64,000 nucleotides of DNA from Histomonas meleagridis (Eukaryota > Parabasalia > Tritrichomonadida > Dientamoebidae): positions 1,240,001-1,304,000 of the forward strand of contig WSYJ01000001.1 in assembly GCA_020186115.1 (NCBI GenBank). Reading direction: 5' to 3'. The position numbers and the translations under genes were made by a program. The notes beneath the pieces were generated by a model. The model saw nothing but the letters and a program-made list of their open reading frames with translations. It was not told the DNA's origin and searched no databases. The stretch's first letter is position 1; each line of letters opens with the position of its first letter. Of this stretch, positions 38,199-48,839 are shown in pieces.

Positions 38199-38890
38199 CT
38201 TAAAAATAAAATGATTTGTTCAATTTTGATAGGACCTTTTCAAATTACTCCAATCGGAATAACATTATGAATTTTTGAGAAATATGATTTTGTGGTTATT
38301 AATTGTATAGGAAACGGCTAAGATGACTAGTTTTTGAATTGCAATTCAAATCAGACATTCAAATTTCAAAGCTGTATATACAGCGTTTGCTTAAAACCGA
38401 AGCGATCAGCTGTAAAAATAATGATCACGGGAAAAAAAGATGTTCTCTATGAATTAATCAAATCTCATCAGCAATGGCACTCTTAGAATAGGGTTATAAT
38501 CAAGTTCCTCAAAAGTTAATTTGATTATTATTATTTTTGAATATGTTTAATTATCTTATTTTGTAAGAGCTCAAACATAGGAGTGCGTGTTTCAGCTTAA
38601 AGTTGACTGTATAATCTTATGTAAGAATGTCATTCAAAATATTTTGTAATTATAGTATATATGTTAAATGATTTCTTTTGTGCGTTAATTTCTATGAACG
38701 AATGAGTTCATGAAGTTTATACAATGCTTTGCTTGTGTAAATACATTAAGAAGAAAGTCAGCTGCGTTGCTAAGTACTTTTTGAATTTAATTCGATCGGA
38801 GACGCTGTTCAACGATGGTGAACGATGCGAGATTTTCATAATTATCGGTGCTATCGTTACGTTGTAAAAAAAATTGAGAAGGAGGAGAGT
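38199..38890. other. Spacer, no gene seen
   Basis: AT-rich DNA upstream of the SDR gene and downstream of the G-alpha gene. No coding frame recognised. Confidence 0.5.
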
Positions 38891-40009
38891 TTATTTTTGG
38901 CTCTGGAAATCTACAACCTTTTGAGCAACAGTTTGGAATAAGTCATGGATGCTTTTTTCTTCCATAGCACAAGTTGGGATTGCTTGAACCCAAGCAGTTT
39001 CTGGACGATCAGACTTTAATTGTGCTAAGAATGTTTGCTTAACATGCTCTATGCATTCATCTGCGTTTGATGTGTCACCAGTGAAGTCTGGGTATGCAGC
39101 TCGGAACTTTTCAGGGTAATTTTCGAGCTTTGATTTGAAAATATCAATCTTATTAAGAATAAGGAAAATTGGTTTGTTCTTAAAGACTTCTGAGTTTGCA
39201 ATGCTACCGAAAAGTTCTTTAGAGTCATCTGTACGTGTTGTTGCTTCATCTTCAAACATGCGCTGATCAAAATCAGATAATGAAACAACAAAAATAAGGA
39301 AGTTAACACCTTGGAAGCACCTTGGCCATCTTGCTCTTTCACTTTTTTGACCACCGACATCGACAAGTTCGGTTTTGATATTATCTTGAATGAGAAAATC
39401 AATGGTAGATATCCCAGTTGTTCTGATACGGCTCTTAAGGAGATCTTCATTAGATGGCACATAACTTGATTGGGCAATTTCCTCGACTTTATCAAAGAAA
39501 TATCCAGTATTATCACCAAGGCCAATTGAATTGTTTTCTTTGTAGGTTGCCTTCACAATGGGGTCGTCCCAGAGTCGTTTGATTTCTTGGGCTATTTCTG
39601 GGACTAATTCATCTTCATTAAGTTGAAGACTCGAAATAACATCAATGCTGCTTGAAAGTTCAGCAGCAACTGATTGACCATTTCTCTGGAGAGCGTCGAT
39701 CAGTGACTTCATGTCATAAATAAGATTGACTCTAACAACTGATTTCAATGCTTGTCTTTCATCTTCGCTGAAACCACCGCAATACATCAATTTTAGTTGC
39801 CTCCAGATAGTAGACTTGCCACACTCTCCAGCACCAAGAGTTAATATTTTGACATCATGATCATCAAATTCACCAGCAGTTATTTTGACAGCATCATTAT
39901 AAGAAGTTGGTTTTTGAGCTGATGCCTTTGAAGCTGTTTCATTTGATGGCATAGTGTTGGTTTTTTGCTTAGACGAATCATCAACTGCGGCCGATCCTTC
40001 GCACCCCAT
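38891..40009 (-). CDS. Heterotrimeric G-protein alpha subunit
   Basis: 372 aa using ATG 40009, which places M-G-C at the N-terminus, the signal for myristoylation and palmitoylation; an upstream ATG at 40033 would bury it. G motifs: GAGECGKST (residues 59-67; the usual Ser is Cys), switch I R-I-R-T-T-G, switch II DVGGQKSERARW, G4 LNKIDIF, G5 TCAME. The helical domain is present (~90-190), as is the C-terminal helix without a pertussis-toxin Cys. A Ser/Thr/Lys-rich insertion of about 40 residues follows the lipidation site. It signals from membrane receptors; no beta or gamma gene is nearby. Confidence 0.93.
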   Translation of the reverse strand: MGCEGSAAVDDSSKQKTNTMPSNETASKASAQKPTSYNDAVKITAGEFDDHDVKILTLGAGECGKSTIWRQLKLMYCGGFSEDERQALKSVVRVNLIYDMKSLIDALQRNGQSVAAELSSSIDVISSLQLNEDELVPEIAQEIKRLWDDPIVKATYKENNSIGLGDNTGYFFDKVEEIAQSSYVPSNEDLLKSRIRTTGISTIDFLIQDNIKTELVDVGGQKSERARWPRCFQGVNFLIFVVSLSDFDQRMFEDEATTRTDDSKELFGSIANSEVFKNKPIFLILNKIDIFKSKLENYPEKFRAAYPDFTGDTSNADECIEHVKQTFLAQLKSDRPETAWVQAIPTCAMEEKSIHDLFQTVAQKVVDFQSQK

Positions 40010-40273
40010 CAGGCAAAATACAATTGTATTCATTCAAAAAGTTTCTAAATAACACCGTATTATTGAAAAAGTTGTGATAAAAACGTTATTATAGGGTGAC
40101 CAAACTTGAAAATATGATGAAACAGAGAAATTTTTCCTGAAAATCTCAGTTGTTCAAGTTAATTTATATAATTTCTTTATGGGGGCGTTTAGTCATTTCC
40201 CATAAAAGTTGTTATGGAGGGAAAAAATGAAAAATTTCATAGAAAGTTCAGATTGGCCGGCCATTTAGTTATT

Positions 40274-40289
40274 AACCGTCATAACGGTT
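40274..40289. promoter_or_regulatory. Opposed pair of Myb-like half sites
   Basis: AACCGT (40274-40279) and ACGGTT (40284-40289) form an inverted pair with a 4-base gap, about 265 bases upstream of the G-alpha start and facing no obvious gene on the other side. Confidence 0.35.
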
Positions 40290-40637
40290 TAACCCAAAAT
40301 TCAGAAATATTATCGGCATGCAGATAAAAAAAAGTCAAAAAAACGTTAATGATGCAGATTGTTATCATCCCCAGATTCTCAAATATTTATCTCTTTTAAA
40401 AAGTGTTTAATAAGTTACGGAAAGCTGCTTTAAGAATTTGACGATTTCTGAATAAGATCTAAATATCAAATTTTTAATATGAAGAATTTCAATATTGAAG
40501 GTCGTTGTTCCAGTGTTTGTTAATAATAGCATGGTAAATTTTTAATAATATTATTAAAACAAATATTTGCTCATCATCCTGGCAGGGAGAAGGATTTAAG
40601 TTACAGAAAAAAGAATAAAAATAATAAAAAAATATTT

Positions 40638-40865
40638 TGACACGTTCTTGGTACGACATTTAATGACTTATATCGATTTGAAATACAAAATGAAAAGGAA
40701 CTAAGTAATGATGATGAACCTAATGATTCCACACCACCAACATTCGAAGATTATGAATCATATTTATTGCGCAAATGTCCAGAATTTGTTCATGCATTTT
40801 ATAAAAACGAAGATATATCAGACGGTTCAATCAAAGAATTAGTTTCAAGTGGAAAGAAAAAATAA
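40638..40865 (+). pseudogene. C-terminal fragment of unknown gene
   Basis: A frame without ATG reads LGTTFNDLYRFEIQNEKELS, then DDEPNDSTPPTFEDYESYLL, RKCPEFVHAFYKNEDISDGS and stops at TAA 40863-40865. Acidic and coding-like, but truncated. Family not recognised. Confidence 0.4.
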
Positions 40866-41159
40866 AGAAAAAAAGGCGAACAACAAAACAACTCGAGTAT
40901 TATCTTTAATAACGATGGTTGGTTTTCTGAGAACCAAAATTAATTCAAGGACAGCAAAATAATATCAATGTATATTAGTCCTTTAATGCAGTTACTGGAC
41001 TGTTTCCAATGCAGTTTAATATTCAATAAATAAATAAAAATTTCATTTAATATATCTGATTTAATCTTAATTTGTCCAGGTTGCAGCCTGAAATGGTCAG
41101 ATGAACGTTTAGCAAATTGCCTACTTTTTGAGAGGTGAATTCTCACAAAACTTGTTGCA

Positions 41160-41530
41160 AGAGAAAAAGCGCCTGACCTCACTTTCTCCACTTTTTGAGT
41201 TAACTCATAGAATTATTGTATGAGATGATTCAAAAAGTGGATTTTACAACGAGTAAAAGAAAAATTTATATGAGGTTTATCAAAAAGTGGACTTCGTACT
41301 GAATTTTTTATTCTTCACTTTTTGATATAACATTGGCAAGGCTGCCGAATTACAAAAAGTTGATAATATAAACCTATCAAAAAAGGTAGCAATGTAAATG
41401 ACATAAAAAGTCGCTGGGTAAATGAATCAAAAAGTTACTGAAGACGTTTATTTTTCATAAAATTAGACAAAGGATTAATCCTCATTTGAGATTTTCAACA
41501 CACAGTGAAGTCAGGCGCTTTTTCTCACAA
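41160..41530. repeat. ~0.37-kb segment bounded by inverted repeats
   Basis: GAGAAAAAGCGCCTGACCTC at about 41161 is matched in reverse complement near 41528 (GAGAAAAAGCGCCTGACTTC), giving ~23-bp ends with one mismatch. Both are preceded outward by TTCTCACAAAACTT-like sequence. The inside is full of AAAAAGT/ACTTTTT units on both strands. The right arm lies about 105 bases before the DUF4419 ATG. It could be a MITE or a duplicated bidirectional promoter. Confidence 0.6.
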
Positions 41531-41596
41531 AACTTTTCGATTTTGAATTCAAAATTGTTGTTGTAAAAAAACTGTCTTGAGTTCAAACAACCGCAA

Positions 41597-41620
41597 AAAC
41601 GGTAATTTTGGTGCTTCATT
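41597..41620 (+). promoter_or_regulatory. Myb-like box and initiator of DUF4419 gene
   Basis: AAACGGTA at 41597-41604 followed by TTCATTAAA at about 41615; the ATG is at 41635, so the leader would be about 20 bases. Confidence 0.5.
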
Positions 41621-41634
41621 AAAATTTAGTTTGC

Positions 41635-42678
41635 ATGCAAGAGTGGAACAAGTGGTATCCAAGAACTGTCGTGGAAATCGAAAATTTACCAGAACCAGTG
41701 CAAGGACAACCAAAAGTGAATCCAGAAGAAATCGCAGAGCAAATATGTGGTACAAAAAATCCATATCGAAAATCTTTCGAAAAGCCTCTTGTAAATTTTG
41801 GAAAAAATTCTGTTTTTTATGGATTTGTATGTGCATTTACTAATCACTATCCATTTGTTCTTAGTCCCGACGCTATATGGCTTCTCATTCTCCAAGGATT
41901 TTCAAGACATATTAATATCAATTCGGAAAGATTTCGTGATTTATTTGTTAGTTTCAAAGGTAAAAAGGATCTTCTTGTTGAACGACTGAGGATTACACCT
42001 GATGAAGCCACAAATTCCGTTTGGGATGGGATTTTTACTGAATTTAGTCAGGTCATTTCCAACAACCTTCCCGAAGATGTCATTGAAACTATAACACCAG
42101 ACTTCTCAACCACGACAGAACTTTCACGTTCAGTATGTAATATTGCGATCATGTCAACATTTGAGAAATACTTCAATTATACGACCCGATTTAAAGGCTG
42201 TGGCATTCCATATGTTACAATTGAAGGTACAATTGAAGATTGGGAAAGTATCAAAGAAAGATTGAATTTCATCTCTAAATATGATTTAGAATGGTGGACG
42301 TCGGAGTTAATACCTGTCATTGACCAAATCATCAACACACTTAATGGAGATATTAATCTTTCATTTTGGAAAGATATGGTTCGGAAGAAGGACGGCACGA
42401 GGTACCACCCAGGCTACTATGACGGATGGTTCACAAGGTTCTTCCCATATGACAAAGCCAACAAAAGATTGAATTTGAAAAAAATATCTACAAAAGTAAA
42501 ACTTCCTGATGAAGTGTTACAGGTCCCGCTCAAGATAGAAGTCATAGGAATCGGTGGCATCAGCTCAACTGACTGTTTCATTTATTCCGGATTTGTCGGA
42601 TTAAAGCAAAATCCAGACAGCTTCCAGCTGAAGCCAAAAATGGGGTGGATGATATGTAAAGCCGAAAAACAAAATTAG
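41635..42678 (+). CDS. DUF4419 family protein
   Basis: 347 aa. Motifs recognised for DUF4419: the early HYPFVLSPDAIWLLILQGF block, HININSERFRDLFVSFKGK, LLVERL, then FSTTTELSRSVCNIAIMSTF (S-T-T-x-x-E), GCGIPYVTIEGTIEDWESI and the WW motif region LEWWTSELIPVID. FWKDMVRKKDGTRYHPGYYD with GWFTRFFPYD and a C-terminal beta-rich domain follow. The family is common in fungi and protists and lacks an assigned function. No signal peptide. The start fits the upstream box and initiator. Confidence 0.88.
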   Translation: MQEWNKWYPRTVVEIENLPEPVQGQPKVNPEEIAEQICGTKNPYRKSFEKPLVNFGKNSVFYGFVCAFTNHYPFVLSPDAIWLLILQGFSRHININSERFRDLFVSFKGKKDLLVERLRITPDEATNSVWDGIFTEFSQVISNNLPEDVIETITPDFSTTTELSRSVCNIAIMSTFEKYFNYTTRFKGCGIPYVTIEGTIEDWESIKERLNFISKYDLEWWTSELIPVIDQIINTLNGDINLSFWKDMVRKKDGTRYHPGYYDGWFTRFFPYDKANKRLNLKKISTKVKLPDEVLQVPLKIEVIGIGGISSTDCFIYSGFVGLKQNPDSFQLKPKMGWMICKAEKQN

Positions 42679-43295
42679 GAGGATGAGTACCAAAGGAAGA
42701 CATGAATGGGATCAGCGAATTAAAGAGGTAACAAAAAATGGACAAACAAGAGAAAGAAATTAAACAATGAAATTTGAACATTATTTAATAAAGAGAGTTG
42801 TAATGTTCAATTTTTTGATGAATTTTTATATACTTCAAAATCTAATTTTATTGGAATATTATTTTTCGAAAGCTAAACCCCTTCGAGAGAATAACAAGAA
42901 AACGTATCATCGTAATAACAAGGAAATAATACCTTAAAAGTAAATCAACTAATTTTTCACACATTAAAAATCTTTAAAATTTAATATGTATATAAAGTTA
43001 TGTTATGAATATAACATTTATTTTTCTTTGATTTGAACCAATTGTTTTCGAATTTATATAAATCTAATAATGCAATAAATTTTAAAAATGTTAACACCTT
43101 GCATTGATACAGTAATTATATTGTTTTTTCTAGATGGCCTTATGAGTTTCTTATTCATTCAAATAAACTTCTTCTTCATTGGTTTTGTCACAGCGTAAAC
43201 TTTCAAAAAGTATATGGACGATAGGTGTCAAGCCACCCCAATAAAAGCAGTTTTATACAATTTTTGAATAAATAAGTTTCCAATTTATTTTTCAC
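42679..43295. other. Spacer, no gene seen
   Basis: AT-rich region upstream of Arp3. TTCACATG directly at the Arp3 start provides a possible initiator. Confidence 0.5.
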
Positions 43296-44555
43296 ATGTC
43301 TAATATCGACACTCCTGTTATTATTGATGTTGGTACTGGATATACCAAGCTTGGGTATTCCACCAACAACCGTCCCGATTATATAATTCCAACATTGATT
43401 GGTAATAGAGATCTTAAAAATGTTTCACAAGCTCAAATGAGCGGGACAGAAGATCTTGATTTCTACATTGGTTACGAAGCTATTCAAAACCAGACCTTAT
43501 ACCCCAACACTAACATCATGAAGCATGGTCAAATTGAAGATTGGGACAAGATCGAACAATTTTGGGAACAATGCCTCTTCAAATATCTTCGTTGCGAACC
43601 CGAGGATCATCCAGTTCTTCTTACAGAGCCTCCACTCAATTCACCAGATAATCGTGAATACACAGCCGAGATCATGTTCGAAACCTTTAATGTTCCATAC
43701 CTTTATATTGGTATGCAAGCCATGCTTGCCATAGCAGCCTCATGGACCAAAGAAGGTCAAAAATCATTAACAGGATGTGTTGTTGATTCAGGTGATGGCG
43801 TTACCCATGTAATTCCAGTTGTTGAAGGTTATCCAATCTCTAATGCCATTCAACATGTTCCAGTTGCAGGCCGAGAAATGACTCTTTTCATTGCTGATTT
43901 ATTAAAAGATCGTGAACCACAAGTACCACCCGAAGATCGTTTCAATGCGGCACGTGACATCAAGGAACGCTTCTGCAAGGTAGCCAAGCATCCAAGTCCC
44001 ACATTTGCCATGTTTGATAAGAATCGATCCAAGTACATCGAAAAGTATCACGGCGTTTCCTCAAAGACAGGCAAGCCATTCGAATGCGAAGTAGGTTACG
44101 AGCGTTTCCTTGCCCCCGAAGTCTGGTTCTCGCCCGAGCTCGTCAGCAGTGAATACACTACTCCGATTTCAGTGCTTATTGATCGTGCCATTCAATTGTC
44201 GCCGATCACAAACCGTATGCAGTTATATAATAACATTGTTTTGTCTGGTGGCTCAACGACATTTAAAGGACTTGCAGGAAGGTTACAAGGGGATGTTCAA
44301 GTTCTTGTTGACGAACGATTGAGAGAAAACGCAGAAAGAGAATCAAAGAGAATTAATAGGAAGATAGAAGCAGGTAAAGTACCTGTTCGAATCGTAGAAC
44401 ATAGAAGACAACAATACGCTGTGTGGTACGGTGGTGCTATGTTGGCACAAACTGGTAAAGCATTCTTGAACAAGTGCCACACGAAAATGCAATACGATGA
44501 GGTGGGGCCATCTATAGCAAGAGCAAGCGCGATGTTCGGCGACAGCGCAGTTTAA
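43296..44555 (+). CDS. ARP3: Actin-related protein 3 (Arp2/3 complex)
   Basis: 419 aa, the usual length of Arp3. The actin fold signatures VIIDVGTGYTKLGYS, the nucleotide loop CVVDSGDGVTHVIPV and LSGGSTTFKGL are present. Arp3-specific features are the residues after NRPDYIIPTLIG, the insert DLDFYIGYEAI, the HGQIEDWDKIEQFWEQCLFK block and the charged insertion ENAERESKRINRKIEAGKVP near the C-terminus. It nucleates branched actin with Arp2 and ARPC subunits, needed for the amoeboid shape change of trichomonads. Confidence 0.95.
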   Translation: MSNIDTPVIIDVGTGYTKLGYSTNNRPDYIIPTLIGNRDLKNVSQAQMSGTEDLDFYIGYEAIQNQTLYPNTNIMKHGQIEDWDKIEQFWEQCLFKYLRCEPEDHPVLLTEPPLNSPDNREYTAEIMFETFNVPYLYIGMQAMLAIAASWTKEGQKSLTGCVVDSGDGVTHVIPVVEGYPISNAIQHVPVAGREMTLFIADLLKDREPQVPPEDRFNAARDIKERFCKVAKHPSPTFAMFDKNRSKYIEKYHGVSSKTGKPFECEVGYERFLAPEVWFSPELVSSEYTTPISVLIDRAIQLSPITNRMQLYNNIVLSGGSTTFKGLAGRLQGDVQVLVDERLRENAERESKRINRKIEAGKVPVRIVEHRRQQYAVWYGGAMLAQTGKAFLNKCHTKMQYDEVGPSIARASAMFGDSAV

Positions 44556-44689
44556 GCAATAAAGGAACCATTGGACTGGATATGAAAATGTTTTTGTGCT
44601 GCTTTAAATTATTTTGTGCAGAAACACATAATCATTGAAAGGTGTAACATTAAGTTTTTGTTAATTTTTCTCTTTATTCGTTTTATAAT

Positions 44690-44900
44690 TTTGGTAATGC
44701 TTTAATTGAGGCAACTAGAGAAGGTAATATTGACGTAGTTATGTTCTTTATTGGTATAAATCATAAAGAAGTTCTTTCGTTTTAGAATTTATTTTATAAA
44801 TAACAGCATATGCTGCTTTAAAGTACGATAATAAAATTATTATTGAGCAGAAACACGAAATTAAAGTAGATAAGAAAGTAGTAGCCATTTTTAATTTAGA
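44690..44900 (+). pseudogene. Ankyrin repeat relics
   Basis: ALIEATREGNIDVVMFFIGI and, after a stop-containing T-rich stretch, TAYAALKYDNKIIIEQKHEI. These are two worn ankyrin repeats with the same kind of interruption as at 1.1-1.7 kb. Confidence 0.5.
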
Positions 44901-45090
44901 AACGAAAAAATTCTTCAACTTATCCAAAGCAAAACAGGGAAATCATCAACCAAAAAATGTTTCATTGCTTTAAAGTGAATAAATTAAATTTTCCACAATT
45001 TTTATAACAATGAGTTTAAAACATATTGTAACAATGTGAATATACTTTAAGGGTGTTATAGATAAAGATACTTACATTAGAATAAAATGA

Positions 45091-45410
45091 ATGATCATGT
45101 TTTACGCAGAACTTGAAAATCTTTTAACAGTTAATTACTATAGATACAGTGAATTAACAGAACATTTAAAATTCTGAATTCTCACCAATTATGTCGTCAA
45201 TACAACTAACCCATTTAAACATATATCAAATGCATCTAACGTTTCAATATTGGATTCACTATTAGAAAAGGATACATTTAGATTTCGAATGCAGTCAGTT
45301 TCAATATATTTTTCGAAGAAATTTAAAATTATTTTCTTGAATTATTTTATGAACCATTAAAAATATATAAAATTGTAAAATATATCAAAAGATTCCAAAA
45401 TTGAAAATTC
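45091..45410 (+). pseudogene. Unidentified decayed gene
   Basis: An ATG-led frame YAELENLLTVNYYRYSELTE meets a TGA, continues in frame as ILTNYVVNTTNPFKHISNAS and VSILDSLLEKDTF, then shifts frame to FYEPLKIYKIVKYIKRF. Coding-like composition with two breaks; it may be linked to the ankyrin debris just upstream. Family not recognised. Confidence 0.35.
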
Positions 45411-45576
45411 AAATGCACACAAAATAATTTGAAGTTTTGCTTGATTACATTCGTTTAGATAATGATCAAAAAAATCGATTAATTCATTTATTTAAATATA
45501 TTTCGAAACTAATTTTAAAAGAATAAAAAAATACTTATAATTTATTTATATTATTTACTATACAAAGTTATGAAAT

Positions 45577-48069
45577 TTATTGGTTTCCGTTCTTTAAATT
45601 TGCGAATATTTTCCTTTTATAAGGCGTTGACTCTCCGTTATCGATATAATTTGTAAATATCGAAACGAAATCAGAATCAATGAATGCCTTATGCGTACTT
45701 TTTTGTGTACTTAAAGCCAACAATGTTGCGAAACATTTCAAAGCCATAGAGTTCTTATTTTCTATTAACTTCAGTAAATGTTTTACAACTTGAACATACG
45801 AATTTGAATTTACTAACGGTGACAAAACCGTTATAACCGCCATTATCGGCTCCAACTTAAACGGCTCCTCCGTATCGTTCAGCACGTTACATAATTCAGT
45901 AACGAATCCGACGTTCGATAACATCATTGGTAACTCGTGCGTGATTCTAATTTTCGTTAGTAACAAACAAACAGCGCAAATTTCTTTATATTTCTTCGTT
46001 CTAACGACGTTTAATAAGAAATTTGGCGTTAATTTATGAGATAAAAGTCGAATTTGACATTTTTCATGTACTAACGCAGCAGAAATAAATACTTTCAACA
46101 AAAGTAATGTGATTTTAGGCTTGACTTGAAGCCATTTCTCGATAATTCCATCTTGAAGAATGGGTATACACTTCTGTGGATCTGAAGCAAATCGAGCCAA
46201 CAAAAGTGACGCCTTTTCTGATTTGTATTTAATGACAACTTCAATCAAAACAGTTATCACATGCGAAAGTGGTTCTCCGCTTGCGTCGCCGCCGAATCTT
46301 CGAATGCATTCGAGCGAATGGTTTCGTAAGACTTCGTTTTGTGATAATGAATGTTTAAGTATAGTACTTAAAAGAAATAAATCAGCCTTTTCAAATAATA
46401 AAAATAATCCAATATAAGCTGATATGGCATTAACTTCAAGTTCTGATTTACTAAATTCCGATATAATTTCGGGTGTTACACGTTTCGTATGAATTAAAAT
46501 TCGAATAATGTAATAGCCGGATTTTCGATTAGCGAATTTCTGCGCGTTACTAATAAAGAATTTGATGATGTAATCCGAAAATTCTTTGTTATCATTTTTC
46601 ATTATAATTAGACATAAAAGTTTAATCGCTTTAGTTTCACATAACTGATTAAACACTAATTCGAATAACACATCTAAAGAAGATTTATCCAAACAATTTG
46701 GAACAAAACTAACAAAATACAAAAAATAATCCAATGTTGAAGGAGTTATATATTTTGAGATATCAGGTATAGAATCAACGTTATTAAGTAACTTTTTTTT
46801 TCTAATATACTTAGACATTAATACATGAGCTCTTTGTACTAAATTTTTTGGGTTTTTTGGATTAGTTACAAATTGTAAGAAACTTGGCCACAAAAGTGCG
46901 CTGTCAAGGTTTAAGTCATTGTTTAACTTCTCAAAATATTGTATAGATTGCTCTGAAAGTTTTCTATCGTTGTTGTTTAACGAAAATAGAAATTGGTTCG
47001 TTTTTTCATTGTTTGATAATAATTTTGATGATATAACTAATGACGATGCAACTGCTCTACGTCGTCCTTTAACTCGTTGTTGTTGGAAAGAACTTTGTGA
47101 TCTTAAATGTGAAATGGAATAATTAGATGAACAACGCTTTTGTAATAAGTTGTTGTTGTTGTTGATTTGTTCATAAGGTTTCATGATTTCGTATACTTTG
47201 GAAAAGTTGGCATCTTTAAATAAGATTGTTCCGGATTGAAACATTTTGGTGATTTCATTGAAGGATGGACGGACATTCGGATCAGTAGCCCAACAGTTTT
47301 GGATAAGTTCGCTTAGTCCTTGTGGTGTATCATCTGGTAATGAAGGACGTTCTTGTTGAACTAAAACACGGTATATAACTTGGGCTGGTTCAAGGCCATC
47401 GAATGGAATTTTTTTAGTGTACATTTCGTATAATACAAGGCCATATGAATAGACATCAACTTTTTCATTGTATTCGCCTTGATAAAATTCAGGTGCCATA
47501 TAATATGATGTACCGCATGTACCAGTCATACCAGATGAGATTTGATTACGAGATGATCCAAAATCGCAAATAATTGGCATTTTTTTATCATTAAGTAATA
47601 TATTTTGTGGTTTAAGATCACGATGGATAAGATTTTTGGAATGAAGATATTGCAAACCTTGCGAAATTGCCCATGAGATGGCCGTTAATTGATCTGGAGT
47701 TAAGTTAAGTTTTTTTTTGTCATTATGAATGGCATCATGAAGTGATCCATTTTCTATAAACTTTGTTACAATACAAAATGGTGGTGTAGTTGTAAAACCA
47801 ATAAAAGGTAAACAAAACTGATGGTTAACAATTGCCAAAATTTCAACTTCTCGATTATAAAGTTCTAAACTTTGTTCTGTAGCTTCTGTAGAATGGAGTT
47901 TTTTGATTGCAACTTTTAAATTTAATGGTATAAAAATTCCAACATATACATTTGCAAAAGCGCCACTCCCAATAATATCATCCTCGTTATATTTAAAGTC
48001 TGAATGTGTTATCTGAAACATTTTTATAGGTGTTGTTTTCTGAAATAAGGGAATTGGCCTTTTTTTCAT
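45577..48069 (-). CDS. TKL-type kinase with helical-repeat C-terminus
   Basis: 830 aa. The kinase domain at ~25-285 is fully equipped: IGSGAFANVYVG, VAIKKL, HRDLKPQNILL, CDFGSS, YMAPE and the TKL-like end NCWATDPNVRPSFNEITKMF. A basic/Asn/Ser-rich linker (~300-370) follows, then about 450 residues of armadillo- or HEAT-like helices to the end. This architecture (kinase then ARM-like tail) is a recurrent trichomonad and Entamoeba type. It is probably a cytosolic signalling kinase, the tail serving as scaffold. An alternative start at Met17 (48021) would begin just before the domain. Confidence 0.9.
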   Translation of the reverse strand: MKKRPIPLFQKTTPIKMFQITHSDFKYNEDDIIGSGAFANVYVGIFIPLNLKVAIKKLHSTEATEQSLELYNREVEILAIVNHQFCLPFIGFTTTPPFCIVTKFIENGSLHDAIHNDKKKLNLTPDQLTAISWAISQGLQYLHSKNLIHRDLKPQNILLNDKKMPIICDFGSSRNQISSGMTGTCGTSYYMAPEFYQGEYNEKVDVYSYGLVLYEMYTKKIPFDGLEPAQVIYRVLVQQERPSLPDDTPQGLSELIQNCWATDPNVRPSFNEITKMFQSGTILFKDANFSKVYEIMKPYEQINNNNNLLQKRCSSNYSISHLRSQSSFQQQRVKGRRRAVASSLVISSKLLSNNEKTNQFLFSLNNNDRKLSEQSIQYFEKLNNDLNLDSALLWPSFLQFVTNPKNPKNLVQRAHVLMSKYIRKKKLLNNVDSIPDISKYITPSTLDYFLYFVSFVPNCLDKSSLDVLFELVFNQLCETKAIKLLCLIIMKNDNKEFSDYIIKFFISNAQKFANRKSGYYIIRILIHTKRVTPEIISEFSKSELEVNAISAYIGLFLLFEKADLFLLSTILKHSLSQNEVLRNHSLECIRRFGGDASGEPLSHVITVLIEVVIKYKSEKASLLLARFASDPQKCIPILQDGIIEKWLQVKPKITLLLLKVFISAALVHEKCQIRLLSHKLTPNFLLNVVRTKKYKEICAVCLLLTKIRITHELPMMLSNVGFVTELCNVLNDTEEPFKLEPIMAVITVLSPLVNSNSYVQVVKHLLKLIENKNSMALKCFATLLALSTQKSTHKAFIDSDFVSIFTNYIDNGESTPYKRKIFANLKNGNQ

Positions 48070-48839
48070 GCCTGATTTGTAACGGAAGATATATAAAGTA
48101 AACCATTTAATTTGATTAGCTCATACAAGAAAACTGTAAAATGAATTCAATTTATAAAAAACTGTTTTTCCATTGGTTCATCAATAGATAATAAAAAAAC
48201 ATAATATCTCCCTATTACAAATATAATATAAAGATATTTTATGTATTTGATTTCATCTGCTTCAGGTTCTTATTCAAATGATGATGGATATCATGGATAA
48301 ATTGTTATATTTTTTATATTTTTGATATGAATGTTTTATTTTTTTGTGTTATTTGAATTCGGTGTTTATATCTTTGACGTTAAAGTCAATTGAAAATTCA
48401 ATGAAGCCAAAATTGAGAGCTTTCTTGTTTGTGTTATCATTATATCAACTAACATATATTTAAAGCTCAAGGAAAAATCTTTCGTTAACTGGATATGAAT
48501 ACAGAAGTATACGAAAAACATGGCAATGATATCATAACTTAATTTGAAAAAATTAATCGTATTGTAATGAATTTTTTCATATGACTTCATAAATCTCAGA
48601 TATTATAAATAAAAAATATAAGGGGTTGAATGCTTTGCATTTTAAAGACAAAATCTTGAAATTACGAAATTTCGGCATACACATTTTTGAATGTATTACA
48701 ATGAATTTTCTTTCATTTGAATCTATCGTTGAAGATTTCGTCTTTTTACTCTCTATTTTTTTTATTGTTGTGATCACAAAACAGATTTCATTACACACAA
48801 AAAATAAATGTAAAGCGAAATCCAAATATTTTATTGAAA
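48070..48839. other. Spacer, no gene seen
   Basis: AT-rich; short frames here have low-complexity translations and no supporting promoter element. Confidence 0.5.

Noticed and set aside
40940-41191. 83-aa minus-strand frame reading into the inverted-repeat arm
   Set aside because: Its first codons are the repeat itself and the end is low-complexity AT-rich DNA; not a supportable gene.
48366-48825. Two minus-strand frames of 74 and 82 aa
   Set aside because: Hydrophobic low-complexity translations of AT-rich DNA, overlapping each other, without promoter elements.
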